Source: Pectobacterium araliae (lineage in GTDB: Bacteria; Pseudomonadota; Gammaproteobacteria; Enterobacterales; Enterobacteriaceae). Taken from it: DNA of 64,000 nucleotides. The notes beneath the pieces were generated by a model that was not told the origin of the DNA, searched no databases, and saw only the letters and a program-made list of their open reading frames with translations. The stretch covers positions 1,922,001 through 1,986,000 of the forward strand of contig NZ_AP028908.1 in NCBI RefSeq assembly GCF_037076465.1. Reading direction: 5' to 3'. Positions 24,921-38,585 of this stretch are shown one piece after another. Position numbers and translations under genes: made by a program. Position 1 is the stretch's first letter. Each line of letters begins with the position of its first letter.

Positions 24921-25598
24921 ATGACGGTGATGGCACCGGTAGTTACGGTTGACGGACCGAGCGGCGCAGGCAAAGGGACGTTGTGTAAGGCATTAGCTGA
25001 AGCTTTACAATGGAACCTGCTGGACTCGGGGGCTATCTATCGTGTTTTGGCTCTTGCAGCGTTACACCACCATGTTGATATCAGCTCTGAAGATGCGTTA
25101 GTTCCGCTTGCTTCTCATCTTGATGTACGTTTTGTTGCAGAAGATGGGCAACTGAAAATTATCCTTGAAGGCGAAGATGTTAGCCACGAAATACGTACTG
25201 AAGCGGTAGGTAATACGGCTTCTCAGGCAGCAGCTTTCCCACGCGTTCGCGAAGCATTATTACGTCGGCAGCGTGCATTTCGTGAAGCTCCTGGGCTGAT
25301 TGCCGATGGTCGTGATATGGGAACGGTAGTCTTTCCTGATGCACCGGTGAAGATTTTTCTGGATGCCAGCGCGCAAGAACGTGCACAACGCCGTATGCTA
25401 CAGTTGCAGGGGAAGGGCTTTAATGTTAACTTTGAACGTCTTTTATCTGAGATAAAAGAACGGGACGAGCGCGATCGTAGCCGCCCTGTTGCGCCGTTAG
25501 TGCCTGCTGCCGATGCGTTGGTGCTGGATTCCACGGAAATGACGATCGATGAAGTGATAGCGCGCGCGTTGGCTTACGCCCGCGAAATTTTAGCGTAA
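24921..25598 (+). CDS. cmk: Cytidylate kinase
   Basis: Phosphorylates CMP and dCMP with ATP. The start at 24921 ([15 protein letters not shown]) has AAAGGAGAG 4-7 nt upstream and gives 225 aa (E. coli 227); an in-frame ATG at 24846 would add 25 unconserved basic residues. The P-loop GPSGAGKGT is at the N-terminus, with the CMP-binding [11 protein letters not shown] in the middle and the lid region RDERDRSR. It is upstream of rpsA, as in E. coli, where promoters inside cmk contribute to rpsA. Confidence 0.97.
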   Translation: MTVMAPVVTVDGPSGAGKGTLCKALAEALQWNLLDSGAIYRVLALAALHHHVDISSEDALVPLASHLDVRFVAEDGQLKIILEGEDVSHEIRTEAVGNTASQAAAFPRVREALLRRQRAFREAPGLIADGRDMGTVVFPDAPVKIFLDASAQERAQRRMLQLQGKGFNVNFERLLSEIKERDERDRSRPVAPLVPAADALVLDSTEMTIDEVIARALAYAREILA

Positions 25599-25714
25599 TC
25601 ACAGAAAACTGAATTTTTACCTCGCTGTAAGGATGCACAGCGGGGCATGTTAAACAACCCCATTGAGCAGGATGCCAGATGGACGTTAAATTGAAACCCT
25701 TAAGATTATCAAAC

Positions 25715-27388
25715 ATGACTGAATCTTTTGCTCAACTCTTTGAAGAATCCCTGAAAGAAATCGAAACCCGTCCTGGTTCCATCGTACGCGGTGTTGTTGT
25801 TGCTATTGATAAAGATGTCGTACTGGTTGACGCCGGTCTGAAATCTGAATCTGCCATTCCGGTAGAGCAATTCAAGAACGCACAGGGCGAACTGGAAATT
25901 CAGGTTGGTGATGAAGTTGACGTTGCTCTGGACGCTATCGAAGATGGCTTCGGTGAAACGCTGCTTTCTCGCGAAAAAGCTAAACGTCATGAAGCATGGC
26001 TGACGCTGGAAAAAGCTTACGAAGAAGCTGCAACGGTTACTGGTATTATCAACGGTAAAGTTAAAGGCGGTTTCACTGTTGAGCTGAACGGCATTCGTGC
26101 GTTCCTGCCAGGTTCTCTGGTAGACGTTCGTCCGGTTCGCGACACGCTGCATCTGGAAGGCAAAGAGCTTGAGTTCAAAGTTATCAAGCTGGATCAGAAA
26201 CGCAACAACGTTGTTGTTTCTCGCCGTGCAGTTATCGAATCTGAAAACAGCGCTGAGCGCGATCAACTGCTGGAAAACCTGCAGGAAGGCATGGAAGTTA
26301 AAGGTATCGTTAAGAACCTTACTGACTACGGTGCATTCGTTGATCTGGGCGGCGTTGATGGCCTGCTGCATATCACTGATATGGCTTGGAAACGTGTTAA
26401 ACACCCAAGCGAAATCGTCAATGTGGGCGACGAAATCACTGTTAAAGTGCTGAAATTCGACCGCGAGCGTACCCGTGTGTCCCTGGGTCTGAAACAGCTG
26501 GGCGAAGATCCATGGGTCGCTATCGCTAAGCGTTACCCAGAAAGCACGCGTCTGACTGGTCGCGTAACCAACCTGACTGATTACGGTTGCTTCGTTGAAA
26601 TCGAAGAAGGCGTTGAAGGTCTGGTACACGTTTCCGAAATGGATTGGACCAACAAAAACATCCACCCATCCAAAGTTGTTAACGTTGGTGATGTAGTGGA
26701 AGTGATGGTTCTGGATATCGATGAAGAACGTCGTCGTATCTCCCTGGGCCTGAAACAGTGTAAATCCAACCCATGGCAGCTGTTCGCTGAAACCCACAAC
26801 AAGGGCGACCGCGTTGAAGGTAAAATCAAGTCTATCACTGACTTCGGTATCTTCATCGGTCTGGACGGCGGCATCGACGGTCTGGTGCACCTGTCCGACA
26901 TCTCCTGGAACGTGGTTGGTGAAGAAGCCGTTCGCGAATACAAGAAAGGTGATGAAATCGCCGCTGTTGTTCTGCAAGTTGACGCAGAGCGCGAGCGTAT
27001 CTCTCTGGGCGTGAAACAATTGGCTGAAGACCCGTTCAATAACTACCTGTCTGTTAACAAGAAAGGTGCTATTGTTACTGGTAAAGTTACAGCAGTTGAC
27101 GCCAAAGGTGCTACAGTTGAATTGGCGGATGGCGTAGAAGGCTACCTGCGAGCTTCTGAAGCCTCTCGCGATCGCGTTGAAGACGCAACGCTGGTACTGA
27201 ACGTTGGCGACAGCGTTGAAGCGAAATATACCGGTGTTGATCGTAAGAACCGCGTTGTTAGCCTGTCTGTCCGTGCGAAAGACGAAGCTGATGAGAAAGA
27301 TGCAATCGCAACTGTTAACAACAAGCCGGAAGAAAACAATTTCTCCAGCGCGATGGCAGAAGCATTCAAAGCAGCTAAAGGCGAGTAA
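25715..27388 (+). CDS. rpsA: 30S ribosomal protein S1
   Basis: Largest 30S protein; unfolds mRNA and docks it on the ribosome. The start at 25715 ([16 protein letters not shown]) gives 557 aa, exactly the E. coli length. Six S1/OB repeats follow each other, seen as recurring [17 protein letters not shown] / [17 protein letters not shown] / [17 protein letters not shown] units. No canonical ribosome-binding site precedes the ATG, a known property of rpsA translation and S1 autoregulation. Codon use is strongly biased, as expected for a highly expressed gene. Confidence 0.98.
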   Translation: MTESFAQLFEESLKEIETRPGSIVRGVVVAIDKDVVLVDAGLKSESAIPVEQFKNAQGELEIQVGDEVDVALDAIEDGFGETLLSREKAKRHEAWLTLEKAYEEAATVTGIINGKVKGGFTVELNGIRAFLPGSLVDVRPVRDTLHLEGKELEFKVIKLDQKRNNVVVSRRAVIESENSAERDQLLENLQEGMEVKGIVKNLTDYGAFVDLGGVDGLLHITDMAWKRVKHPSEIVNVGDEITVKVLKFDRERTRVSLGLKQLGEDPWVAIAKRYPESTRLTGRVTNLTDYGCFVEIEEGVEGLVHVSEMDWTNKNIHPSKVVNVGDVVEVMVLDIDEERRRISLGLKQCKSNPWQLFAETHNKGDRVEGKIKSITDFGIFIGLDGGIDGLVHLSDISWNVVGEEAVREYKKGDEIAAVVLQVDAERERISLGVKQLAEDPFNNYLSVNKKGAIVTGKVTAVDAKGATVELADGVEGYLRASEASRDRVEDATLVLNVGDSVEAKYTGVDRKNRVVSLSVRAKDEADEKDAIATVNNKPEENNFSSAMAEAFKAAKGE

Positions 27389-27398
27389 TCACAACGGT

Positions 27399-27426
27399 AG
27401 AATGAGCAACGCAAGTTGCTCATTCT
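27399..27426 (+). terminator. Hairpin between rpsA and ihfB
   Basis: Perfect 12-bp stem (27399-27410 with 27415-27426) with a stable GCAA tetraloop, 10 bp after rpsA. No T-run follows. It could be a 3' stabiliser or partial terminator for the very abundant rpsA mRNA. Confidence 0.5.
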
Positions 27427-27477
27427 TGTAACGGTAGTCAGTTATCCTGGTTATTGATAACCGCACTTGGAGGAGCT

Positions 27478-27762
27478 ATGACCAAGTCTGAACTTATTGA
27501 AAGGCTTGCTGGACAGCAATCTCATATCCCGGCCAAAGTGGTTGAGGATGCAGTGAAAGAAATGCTCGAACAAATGGCCTCTACGTTAGCCGAAGGCGAC
27601 CGTATTGAAATCCGTGGGTTTGGCAGTTTTTCACTTCACTACCGTGCACCGCGTGTAGGTCGTAATCCGAAAACGGGTGACAAAGTTGAGTTGGAAGGTA
27701 AGTACGTCCCTCACTTTAAACCGGGCAAGGAACTCCGCGACCGCGCTAATATTTACGGCTAA
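27478..27762 (+). CDS. ihfB: Integration host factor subunit beta
   Basis: DNA-bending nucleoid protein, partner of IhfA. The start at 27478 ([14 protein letters not shown]) follows GGAGG and gives 94 aa, the E. coli length. It has the HU/IHF fold with the DNA-intercalating arm proline in [10 protein letters not shown]. It is downstream of rpsA, as in E. coli, but comEC/ycaI-msbA do not follow; instead the his operon converges on it. Confidence 0.97.
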   Translation: MTKSELIERLAGQQSHIPAKVVEDAVKEMLEQMASTLAEGDRIEIRGFGSFSLHYRAPRVGRNPKTGDKVELEGKYVPHFKPGKELRDRANIYG

Positions 27763-27790
27763 TTGTTAGTCTTAAATACCAGCCTTATAA

Positions 27791-27815
27791 AAGCACCCAT
27801 CTCGGGTGCTTTTTT
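27791..27815. terminator. Bidirectional terminator between ihfB and hisI
   Basis: AAGCACCC/GGGTGCTT 8-bp stem, 5-nt loop, T6 on the plus side and TT-rich on the minus side, placed between convergent ihfB and the his operon. Confidence 0.8.
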
Positions 27816-27873
27816 ACGTTTATCGCTATTATTTTTTTCCGCGCCATCGGTAGTCGATAACGCGGGGGAAAGC

Positions 27874-28499
27874 TTATTTGTTGTGACGTTCTTTCAAACG
27901 ATTGATGATGGTCGCCAGATCTAAATCCTGATCCTGCAACAGCACCAACAGATGGTACATTAAATCTGCTGCTTCATTGGTCAGTTCTTCACGGTCATGC
28001 ACTGTTGCCGCTAATGCTGTTTCCAATCCTTCTTCACCGACCTTTTGCGCAATGCGCTTGGTGCCGCTGGAGTATAGGCGCGCGGTGTAAGAGCTATCTG
28101 GGTCGGCATGTTTGCGCTCGGCCAACAGTTGCTCTAGCTGATAGAGGAACGTCCAGTCGCTGGCCGCAGGCGAGAAGCAACTGCTGGTGCCCAGATGACA
28201 GGTTGGTCCGATAGGGTTAACCAGAATCAGCAGCGTATCATTATCGCAGTCTGGTGTAATAGTGACGACATTCAGGAAATGGCCGGAAGATTCGCCTTTC
28301 GTCCATAACCGCTGCTTGGTTCGCGAGAAAAACGTCACTTTGCCGCTCTCTTCGGTAGCTTGCAACGCATCCTGGTTCATATAGCCCAGCATCAATACCT
28401 CACCGGATACCGCATGTTGCACAACAACCGGCAGCATACCATCCGTTTTTTCCCAATCGAGTTGGTTTCGTTGTTCGTCGTTTAGAAAGTACTCTGCAC

Positions 28500-28506
<7 letters not shown>
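27874..28506 (-). CDS. hisI: Bifunctional phosphoribosyl-AMP cyclohydrolase / phosphoribosyl-ATP diphosphatase
   Basis: Steps 2 and 3 of histidine synthesis in one protein (HisIE), 210 aa. The N-terminal cyclohydrolase domain (about 1-115) has the Zn/metal motif DCDNDTLL and CHLGTSSCF; the C-terminal pyrophosphohydrolase domain (about 118-205) has [10 protein letters not shown] and the helical MazG-like core. The GTG start overlaps the hisF stop by 7 bp, showing translational coupling. Last gene of the his operon. Confidence 0.95.
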
Positions 28507-30001
<1,495 letters not shown>

Positions 30002-30592
30002 CTACATCTCCAGAAAGTTTTTCAGCAGTTGCGCGCCTGCTGCACCCGAACGCTCAGGGTGGAACTGCACGCCAAAGAAGTTATCTTTTTCCAGTGCGGC
30101 GGTGAAGGCTTCGCCGTAGTTGGCCTGCGCAATGGTGTTTTCGCAAACGGGCATGGCATAGCTATGGACGAAATAGAAATAGGCACCGTCATCGATATCG
30201 CGGAACAAACGGTGTCCGGCCTTCGGAATGACCTGATTCCAGCCCATGTGCGGCAGCGGCAAGCCGTGATCAACCATCTTTTTCACCGGCGAATCAACAA
30301 TGCCGAGCGTGGGAATGCCGCCATTTTCGTCGCTGTTTGTGCCCAGTAACTGCATACCGAGGCAAATACCGAGAACGGGCTGGGTGCAGGCCTTGATCAA
30401 CGCAATCAGGTCGCGATCTTGCAGTTGATTCATCGCGGCCTGCGCGGTGCCCACGCCCGGTAGAAACAGTTTATCCGCTTGCAGGACAATCTCGGCCTCG
30501 CGGCTGACGACGGGCGTATACCCCAACCGCTGTACGGCGTAGGTCACAGAAGAGAGGTTAGCGCAGCCGGTATCAAGAATAACGACCTTCAT
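30002..30592 (-). CDS. hisH: Imidazole glycerol phosphate synthase subunit HisH
   Basis: Glutamine amidotransferase (class I) that supplies ammonia to HisF. It is 196 aa. The nucleophile Cys is in [12 protein letters not shown] (near residue 77), and the catalytic His and Glu are in [10 protein letters not shown] near the C-terminus. It overlaps the hisB stop by 1 bp. Confidence 0.97.
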   Translation of the reverse strand: MKVVILDTGCANLSSVTYAVQRLGYTPVVSREAEIVLQADKLFLPGVGTAQAAMNQLQDRDLIALIKACTQPVLGICLGMQLLGTNSDENGGIPTLGIVDSPVKKMVDHGLPLPHMGWNQVIPKAGHRLFRDIDDGAYFYFVHSYAMPVCENTIAQANYGEAFTAALEKDNFFGVQFHPERSGAAGAQLLKNFLEM

Positions 30593-31659
30593 CAGAGCAC
30601 TCCTTTCGAACTCGGCAGCGTGTCACCCTCGACGCGGATGGCCTGACGCAGCGTGCGTCCGAAGACTTTAAACAGGCTTTCAACACGGTGATGATCGTTA
30701 CGCCCTTTGGTTTTCAGGTGTAGCGTACAGGCCATGGAATAAGACAGCGAGCGGAAGAAGTGTTCGACCATTTCCGTACTTAGATCGCCCACGCGCTGGT
30801 AGCTGAACTCTGCTTTATACTCCAGATGCGGACGTCCTGAAATATCCAGTGCACAGCGTGCCAGGCACTCATCCATTGGCAAAACGAAACCAAAACGGCC
30901 AATACCGCGTTTGTCGCCCAGTGCTTTATTCAACGCTTCGCCCAGCGCCAGACCGGTATCTTCCACCGTGTGGTGATCGTCAATGTACAGATCGCCTTTT
31001 ACTTCAATGTTCATACGGAATCCGCCGTGAGTGGCGATCTGATCCAGCATGTGATCGAAGAAACCGACGCCGGTGTTGATTTTGCTGCCGCCTTCCTGAT
31101 CCAGCCAGACGTTCACATCAATTGCGGTTTCACGCGTGACGCGGTTGACGTGGGCATGACGGTTACGCTTGGTCAACTGGTTGGTAATCGCTTGCCAGTT
31201 CAGGCTGCCACGCTGGTAGAGCAGGCCGGTAATGCCCATATTTTGTGCTAATTGAATATCGGTCTGGCGATCGCCGATGACGTAGCTGTTCGCCACATCC
31301 ATCAGGCCGTTGTTCAAATAGGCCGTCACCAGTTCGGTCTTAGGTTTGCGGCAGGTGCAATTATCTGCTGGCAAATGCGGGCAGATCAGCACTTGCTCAA
31401 AACGGATGCCCTGCGATGTCAGAATCTGCATCATCAGGTTGTGCGGTGGATCGAAGGTTTCCTGCGGAAAACTCTCGGTTCCCAACCCATCCTGATTTGT
31501 AATCATCACCAGCGTGTAACCGGCTTTTTGCAGCGCCAGCAGCGAGGGAATGACATCTGGTTCCAGCGCCAGTTTATCCAGACGGTCAACCTGAAAATCC
31601 TCAGGTGGTTCAGCAATTAATGTTCCGTCACGGTCGATAAAGAGGTATTTCTGGCCCAC
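30592..31659 (-). CDS. hisB: Bifunctional histidinol-phosphatase / imidazoleglycerol-phosphate dehydratase
   Basis: 355 aa. The N-terminal HAD-type phosphatase (about 1-165) has the nucleophile motif FIDRDGTLI and a Cys/His zinc loop [14 protein letters not shown]; the C-terminal IGP dehydratase (about 167-355) has paired metal-binding motifs, [14 protein letters not shown] and the later HHRVES. This is the enterobacterial fused arrangement. It lies 15 bp after hisC. Confidence 0.97.
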   Translation of the reverse strand: MGQKYLFIDRDGTLIAEPPEDFQVDRLDKLALEPDVIPSLLALQKAGYTLVMITNQDGLGTESFPQETFDPPHNLMMQILTSQGIRFEQVLICPHLPADNCTCRKPKTELVTAYLNNGLMDVANSYVIGDRQTDIQLAQNMGITGLLYQRGSLNWQAITNQLTKRNRHAHVNRVTRETAIDVNVWLDQEGGSKINTGVGFFDHMLDQIATHGGFRMNIEVKGDLYIDDHHTVEDTGLALGEALNKALGDKRGIGRFGFVLPMDECLARCALDISGRPHLEYKAEFSYQRVGDLSTEMVEHFFRSLSYSMACTLHLKTKGRNDHHRVESLFKVFGRTLRQAIRVEGDTLPSSKGVL

Positions 31660-31674
31660 GTGAGCTCCTTAAAA

Positions 31675-34073
<2,399 letters not shown>

Positions 34074-34078
34074 TGTCA

Positions 34079-34978
34079 TCACTCCATCATTTTTTCAATG
34101 GGCAGGACCAGAATAGAGCTGGCACCTAACAATTTCAGCTTTTCCATGGTTTCCCAGAACAGCGTTTCGCTGCTGACCATGTGCATGGCAACACGGCTTT
34201 GATCGCCAGCCAGCGGCAGAATGGTCGGGCGCTCAGCACCGGGCAGTAGGGCAATGACTTCTTCCAGACGTTCGCTAGGCGCATGCAGCATGATGTATTT
34301 GGATTCACGCGCCTGAATCACGCCTTGCATACGGGTCAGCAATTTATCGATCAGTTGCTGTTTCTCCGCAGGCATCTCGCCGTCACGCTGAATCAGGCAG
34401 GCTTTGGAGCGGTAAATGACTTCGACTTCGCGCAGGCCGTTGGCTTCCAACGTGGCACCGGTTGATACCAAATCGCAGATGGCATCGGCCAGACCCGCAC
34501 GCGGTGCGACTTCGACGGAACCGTTAAGCAGACAGGATTTGAAATTAATAGATTTTCTGTCGAGATATTGTTTAAGCAGGTGAGGATATGAGGTGGCAAT
34601 ACGTTTGTTTTGCAGGCATTCAGGGCCGGTATAGGCTTCGTCCAGTGGCATCGCCAGCGACAGGCGGCAGCCGCCGAAATCCAGACGGCGTAGTGTGAAG
34701 TAACGCGGATCTTCACCTTGAGCGCGGCGGTTTAACAGTTCTTCTTCTAATACGTTTTCACCGATGATGCCCAGGTCGACCACGCCATCCATCACCAAAC
34801 CGGGGATATCGTCATCGCGAACGCGCAGGATATCAATCGGCATATTTTCTGCGAATGCGATCAGACGCTGTTGCTGCAAGTTGATTTTGATACCGCAGCG
34901 TGCCAGCAACTCGCGTGAATCATCGCTCAGGCGGCCTGACTTCTGCATTGCTATCCGTAAACGTGTTTTATCCAGCAT
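34079..34978 (-). CDS. hisG: ATP phosphoribosyltransferase (long form)
   Basis: First, feedback-inhibited step of histidine synthesis. It is 299 aa, the E. coli long-form length, with the catalytic periplasmic-binding-like fold (about 1-220, including [14 protein letters not shown], which binds PRPP) and the C-terminal ACT-like histidine-binding domain (about 225-299). First structural gene after the hisL leader. Confidence 0.97.
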   Translation of the reverse strand: MLDKTRLRIAMQKSGRLSDDSRELLARCGIKINLQQQRLIAFAENMPIDILRVRDDDIPGLVMDGVVDLGIIGENVLEEELLNRRAQGEDPRYFTLRRLDFGGCRLSLAMPLDEAYTGPECLQNKRIATSYPHLLKQYLDRKSINFKSCLLNGSVEVAPRAGLADAICDLVSTGATLEANGLREVEVIYRSKACLIQRDGEMPAEKQQLIDKLLTRMQGVIQARESKYIMLHAPSERLEEVIALLPGAERPTILPLAGDQSRVAMHMVSSETLFWETMEKLKLLGASSILVLPIEKMME

Positions 34979-35029
34979 GGAAACCTCATTAACCTGTCAA
35001 ATTTAAATGTCTAGAAATATAGCGAGCAT

Positions 35030-35061
35030 AAAAAAACCCTCGGAAGATGATCTTCCGAGGG
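35030..35061 (-). terminator. his operon attenuator
   Basis: Minus-strand 12-bp perfect stem (CCCTCGGAAGAT and its complement, 35037-35061) followed by T7, between the hisL stop and hisG. A competing repeat with CTGGAAGA-type arms lies at 35083-35106 (CTGGAAGA at 35083-35090 with TCTTCCAG overlapping 35099-35106), so alternative pairing is possible. This is the classic his attenuation layout. Confidence 0.9.
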
Positions 35062-35124
35062 CTCTCTTTGTGTTCTGCGCCACTGGAAGATCTGAACGTC
35101 TTCCAGCACCAATTGCCCGAAAGA

Positions 35125-35172
35125 CTAATCAGGATGATGGTGATGATGGTGGCTAAACAGAACGCGTGTCAT
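35125..35172 (-). CDS. hisL: his operon leader peptide
   Basis: 15 codons reading MTRVLFSHHHHHHPD, with six consecutive histidine codons, then TAG. It is ended 64 bp before the attenuator stem. The product has no function; ribosome stalling at the His codons when charged His-tRNA is scarce lets the antiterminator form. The E. coli leader has seven His in the same place. Confidence 0.95.
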   Translation of the reverse strand: MTRVLFSHHHHHHPD

Positions 35173-35230
35173 AATATGTCTCTTTGTTGTGTCAGTATTT
35201 ATTAAATGAATATCGATTTACTTGTCGAAT

Positions 35231-35260
35231 AACCTAAACCATGTGCGGGTTGTTGTGCAA
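35231..35260 (-). promoter_or_regulatory. his operon promoter
   Basis: Minus-strand -35 TTGCAC (35255-35260) and -10 TAGGTT (35231-35236) with an 18-bp spacer, about 60 bp upstream of hisL. The -10 and spacing match the known E. coli/Salmonella his promoter as I recall it. Confidence 0.7.
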
Positions 35261-35450
35261 CATCTTTTTAGCAGATATGGGAAGTTCGCTTTTATTGGGC
35301 GATACGCCAGCATAATCGTGCGGGGTATCGGTCTTTGATAGGCAGAAAAGCCTGTTGAAATCGGAAAGGTGCCGTAGCGATGGACATGAAAGCCGTTTAC
35401 TCTGTAGGCATCGGTGTTAATCACAGGCTCCTTGCAGGGGAGAACGGCAG

Positions 35451-36293
35451 ATGAAAAAAGTATCGATTGTGGGATTGGGTTGGCTAGGTATGCCACTGGC
35501 TCTGGCGCTGAATGGGCATGGTTACCACGTGGTGGGAACGAAAACGACCTCTGATGGCGTTGAAGCTGCGAGGATGAGCGGGATTGAATGCTATCAATTG
35601 ACGCTGACGCCTGAACTGGAATGTGACGCTGACGAACTTAGCGCACTACTACAGGTTGACGTGTTGATCGTGACGTTGCCCGCCAGCCGAACGGCGGAAG
35701 GAGGCGACGGGTATGCACAAGCGGTACAGCAATTGGTGAATATGGCTCGTGTGTATCATGTCCCGCGTATTATCTTCACCAGTTCAACCTCGGTTTATGG
35801 CGATAGCAGCGGCACGGCAAGAGAAACCTCGCCGTTACAGCCGACGACGGTCGCAGGGAAGACGCTGGTATCCCTCGAACAGTGGTTGCAACATTTACCG
35901 GATATCTCCGTGGATATCTTGCGTCTTGCGGGGCTGGTCGGTGGCGATCGTCATCCTGGGCGTTTCCTTGCAGGGAAAACCAACCTGCCGCATGGCAATC
36001 ATGGCGTGAATTTGGTGCATCAGGAAGATGTGCTGGCGGCGATCCTGTTACTGCTTAAGCTTCCGAACGGTGGGCATATCTACAACCTGTGCGCGCCAGA
36101 ACATCCTGCCAGGCAAGATTTTTATCCTGAACAGGCACGCCGATTACAGGTATCTCCGCCACAGTTTGCACCCGTGACCGATAGCGCTCAGGGTCGAATT
36201 GTCGATGGGCAGCGTATCTGCCATGAGCTTGGGTTTGACTATCAGTACCCTAATCCTTCAACGATGCCGTTGAACGAGAGTTCGCCGCGTTAA
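35451..36293 (+). CDS. yeeZ: NAD(P)-binding epimerase/dehydratase-like protein YeeZ
   Basis: 280 aa, cytoplasmic. The N-terminal Rossmann motif VGLGWLGMPLA gives nucleotide binding; IIFTSSTSVYGD and LRLAGLVGGDRHPGRF follow the extended SDR (epimerase) pattern, though the active-site YxxxK is not evident. It closely follows E. coli YeeZ (274 aa) and keeps its place next to hisL. The substrate is unknown. Confidence 0.93.
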   Translation: MKKVSIVGLGWLGMPLALALNGHGYHVVGTKTTSDGVEAARMSGIECYQLTLTPELECDADELSALLQVDVLIVTLPASRTAEGGDGYAQAVQQLVNMARVYHVPRIIFTSSTSVYGDSSGTARETSPLQPTTVAGKTLVSLEQWLQHLPDISVDILRLAGLVGGDRHPGRFLAGKTNLPHGNHGVNLVHQEDVLAAILLLLKLPNGGHIYNLCAPEHPARQDFYPEQARRLQVSPPQFAPVTDSAQGRIVDGQRICHELGFDYQYPNPSTMPLNESSPR

Positions 36294-36310
36294 GAATTCG
36301 TGTTGTGATG

Positions 36311-36339
36311 CGCCCGGAGAGCGTGCGGCTATCCGGGCG
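36311..36339. terminator. Hairpin between convergent yeeZ and MCP gene
   Basis: CGCCCGGA/TCCGGGCG 8-bp stem with a 13-nt loop in the 53-bp gap between converging genes. There is no T-run, so the terminator role is inferred from position. Confidence 0.45.
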
Positions 36340-36346
36340 GGAGGTA

Positions 36347-38299
36347 TTAGAACGACGTCCAGTCGCTTTCTGATGAAAGCGTTTTTTTGTCTGTCGTTGG
36401 CATACGTTGTGGCAACGCGTGCCGTGGTGTTGCGGGTGACGTGAGTGAAGCTGCGCGGTTGTCGGATTGAGACACGCGGAAGTGCTCAAGTAATTTCTCT
36501 AGCAGCACGGCCTGTTCTTCCAGCGAATTGGCGGAAATAGAGGATTCCATCACCAGCGAGGCGTTTTGCTGTGTGGTGGTGTCCAGTTCGCTGATTGCCT
36601 GTGCAATTTGCCCAATTCCCCGGCTCTGTTCTTCAGAGGCGGATGAAATTTCCCCCATAATATCGTTCACGCGGGAAACGGAATCGACGATTTGCTCCAT
36701 AGTTTCTCCGGCAACGGCAACAAGGTGGCTACCTGCATTGGTACGTTCGACCGATTCTGAGATCAGTGCTTCGATGTCTTTGGCAGCCTGAGAGCTGCGC
36801 TGCGACAAACTGCGTACTTCGCCCGCGACCACAGCAAAACCACGACCTTGTTCACCGGCTCGAGCGGCTTCTACCGCGGCGTTTAGCGCCAGGATGTTGG
36901 TCTGGAAGGCAATACTGTTGATAACGGTGGTGATATCGGCAATTTTTCTGGAACTGGCCGCGATATTGTCCATGGTCGTTACCACTTGTTTCACAACCTC
37001 ACCACCTTTAAGCGCATTTTGGGAGGCATCGGCAGCGATCTGGCTAGCATGTTTGGCATTGTCGGCATTGTTTTTCACCGTCGAGGTGAGTTCTTCCATG
37101 CTGGCTGCGGTTTCAACGACTGCCGCTGACTGCTGTTCGGTGCGTGATGAAAGATCGCTATTGCCTGTGGCAATTTTACTCGCTGATAGGCTGACGCTGC
37201 CGACGCTGTCCCGTACTTCGGAAATAACGTGGCGTAACTGTTCATTCATCGTCCCCATGGCGTGGGTGAGTCTTCCCAGTTCATCGTGGCGATCGGTATG
37301 AATCGTTGTGGTCAGGTCGCCACTGGCAATGCGTTCTGCCAGCGACAGGTTATGGATGATGGGACGGGTGATAATCCGGGTAATGTAGATTGAAATGATG
37401 ATACCGATAATGACGGCAATGAGGCCGATAATCATCGTAATGGTGGCGGAGTTATAGGCTAACTCATCATTTTTGGCTTTGATTATGGCGGTCAGCGCAT
37501 TAATGTCTGCGCTACTTTTCGTTCCTGCTCTCATGACCCGCGTTTCTGCTTTTTTCACGTCATCGAAAGCGGTGTAGTAGTTCGCATTGAGCTGTTGGTA
37601 TTGCTTAACGTAATTGCGTAATGCGTCAGCTTGATCTTTCAAGTCAGTCGATAAAAGCGGTAATGCCTGATAGGCTGATTCCATTTCTGCATAACGAGTA
37701 TTCAGCGCGGTTACTGTTTTCTCATCTTTTGTTATTTGCAGTTCATAACTCAGTTTTTGCACTTCACTTAACAAGAAGGCCAGCTTGCTCATCGCGTAAT
37801 AAGCATCATTATCGGGGAATGAACTCGTGTTATGAATGGTTTGTGTAAAAGGCTCTAACGTAGCTTGTGTATGTAATACATTGACATTTTCTTGAATTCC
37901 AACGACTTTTAGTGTTGCGGTGGACATTGCGGAAACCGATGCCTGAAATTCCTCTAAATTTTCTTTTAAGTTTTTGATGTGATTTAATTCATCTGTGCTC
38001 CAAGCCAGATTTTTTGCACTGTCAGTTAAATCTGTCGCGCTCTTGACAAATTTTGCTAGAATATCTTTTGTTTTCTCATCAGGTGCGTAGAAATATTTAA
38101 CACGATTTATTTTTGCCTGAAAAACCTCAATGTTGACGCTATAAATAAGATTGGTCTTTTCATAAATATCTTTAATGTCTTTAAATCTCTTTGCGCTAAG
38201 TGTCGAGGCAATAATAACGAGTAATAAAATAATGCCAAACCCCGCATACAATTTATGTGCGATCTTTGTGTTACGAATTCGACTAGCAAGATGTTGCAT
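36347..38299 (-). CDS. Methyl-accepting chemotaxis protein (HBM-type sensor), copy 1
   Basis: 650-aa transmembrane chemoreceptor. The start at 38299 ([16 protein letters not shown]) is set by GGGGAG 5 nt upstream. Layout: TM1 about 18-34, periplasmic helical sensor of about 245 residues (length and sequence fit the helical bimodular HBM class), TM2 about 287-310, HAMP, then the cytoplasmic signalling coiled coil with the conserved tip [25 protein letters not shown]. The last five residues, DWTSF, resemble the CheR/CheB tether (NWETF type). It is close kin of the next gene (for example IEVFQAKIN shared in the sensor). A sigma-28-like promoter lies upstream. The ligand is unknown; HBM receptors such as P. 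putida McpS sense TCA-cycle acids. Confidence 0.93.
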   Translation of the reverse strand: MQHLASRIRNTKIAHKLYAGFGIILLLVIIASTLSAKRFKDIKDIYEKTNLIYSVNIEVFQAKINRVKYFYAPDEKTKDILAKFVKSATDLTDSAKNLAWSTDELNHIKNLKENLEEFQASVSAMSTATLKVVGIQENVNVLHTQATLEPFTQTIHNTSSFPDNDAYYAMSKLAFLLSEVQKLSYELQITKDEKTVTALNTRYAEMESAYQALPLLSTDLKDQADALRNYVKQYQQLNANYYTAFDDVKKAETRVMRAGTKSSADINALTAIIKAKNDELAYNSATITMIIGLIAVIIGIIISIYITRIITRPIIHNLSLAERIASGDLTTTIHTDRHDELGRLTHAMGTMNEQLRHVISEVRDSVGSVSLSASKIATGNSDLSSRTEQQSAAVVETAASMEELTSTVKNNADNAKHASQIAADASQNALKGGEVVKQVVTTMDNIAASSRKIADITTVINSIAFQTNILALNAAVEAARAGEQGRGFAVVAGEVRSLSQRSSQAAKDIEALISESVERTNAGSHLVAVAGETMEQIVDSVSRVNDIMGEISSASEEQSRGIGQIAQAISELDTTTQQNASLVMESSISANSLEEQAVLLEKLLEHFRVSQSDNRAASLTSPATPRHALPQRMPTTDKKTLSSESDWTSF

Positions 38300-38369
38300 T
38301 ATAACTCCCCATGTATGACGCTTTTTTAGCAAAAATATTGTTCACAATTTTATTGCTAACCACTATGGG

Positions 38370-38396
38370 TTATCGGGCTATGTTATTGCGATGTTA
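38370..38396 (-). promoter_or_regulatory. Sigma-28 (FliA)-type promoter of MCP copy 1
   Basis: Minus strand TAAC-N15-CCCGATAA, 10 of 12 matches to the TAAA-N15-GCCGATAA flagellar consensus, ending 71 bp before the ATG. Confidence 0.6.
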
Positions 38397-38542
38397 GTGT
38401 CAGATTAGGAGATAATAACGTTTTGTGATGGGTGTCAAAAAACACTGTGCAGATGCATGGTGTTTTATGTGGATATGGCTAAAACAGCGTAGTCTGATGA
38501 TTATTTGGTAGTTTATTTATTAGTGATAAGGCGTTAAGTTGT

Positions 38543-38574
38543 AAAATCCAGCCCTGACGCGATATCAGGACTGG
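38543..38574 (-). terminator. Terminator of MCP copy 2
   Basis: 10-bp stem CCAGTCCTGA/TCAGGGCTGG (one G-U pair) followed by ATTTTAC on the minus strand, 12 bp after the stop. It separates the two chemoreceptor genes into independent transcripts. Confidence 0.7.
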
Positions 38575-38585
38575 GAGGTAAAACG

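Noticed and set aside
25709..27019. 436-codon open frame antisense to rpsA
   Set aside because: It mirrors the strongly biased codons of rpsA; low-complexity, Phe/Asn/Gln-rich translation with no ribosome-binding site or family resemblance.
30029..30349. Plus-strand ORFs within the his operon
   Set aside because: All lie antisense to well-conserved his genes and show no independent coding signals.
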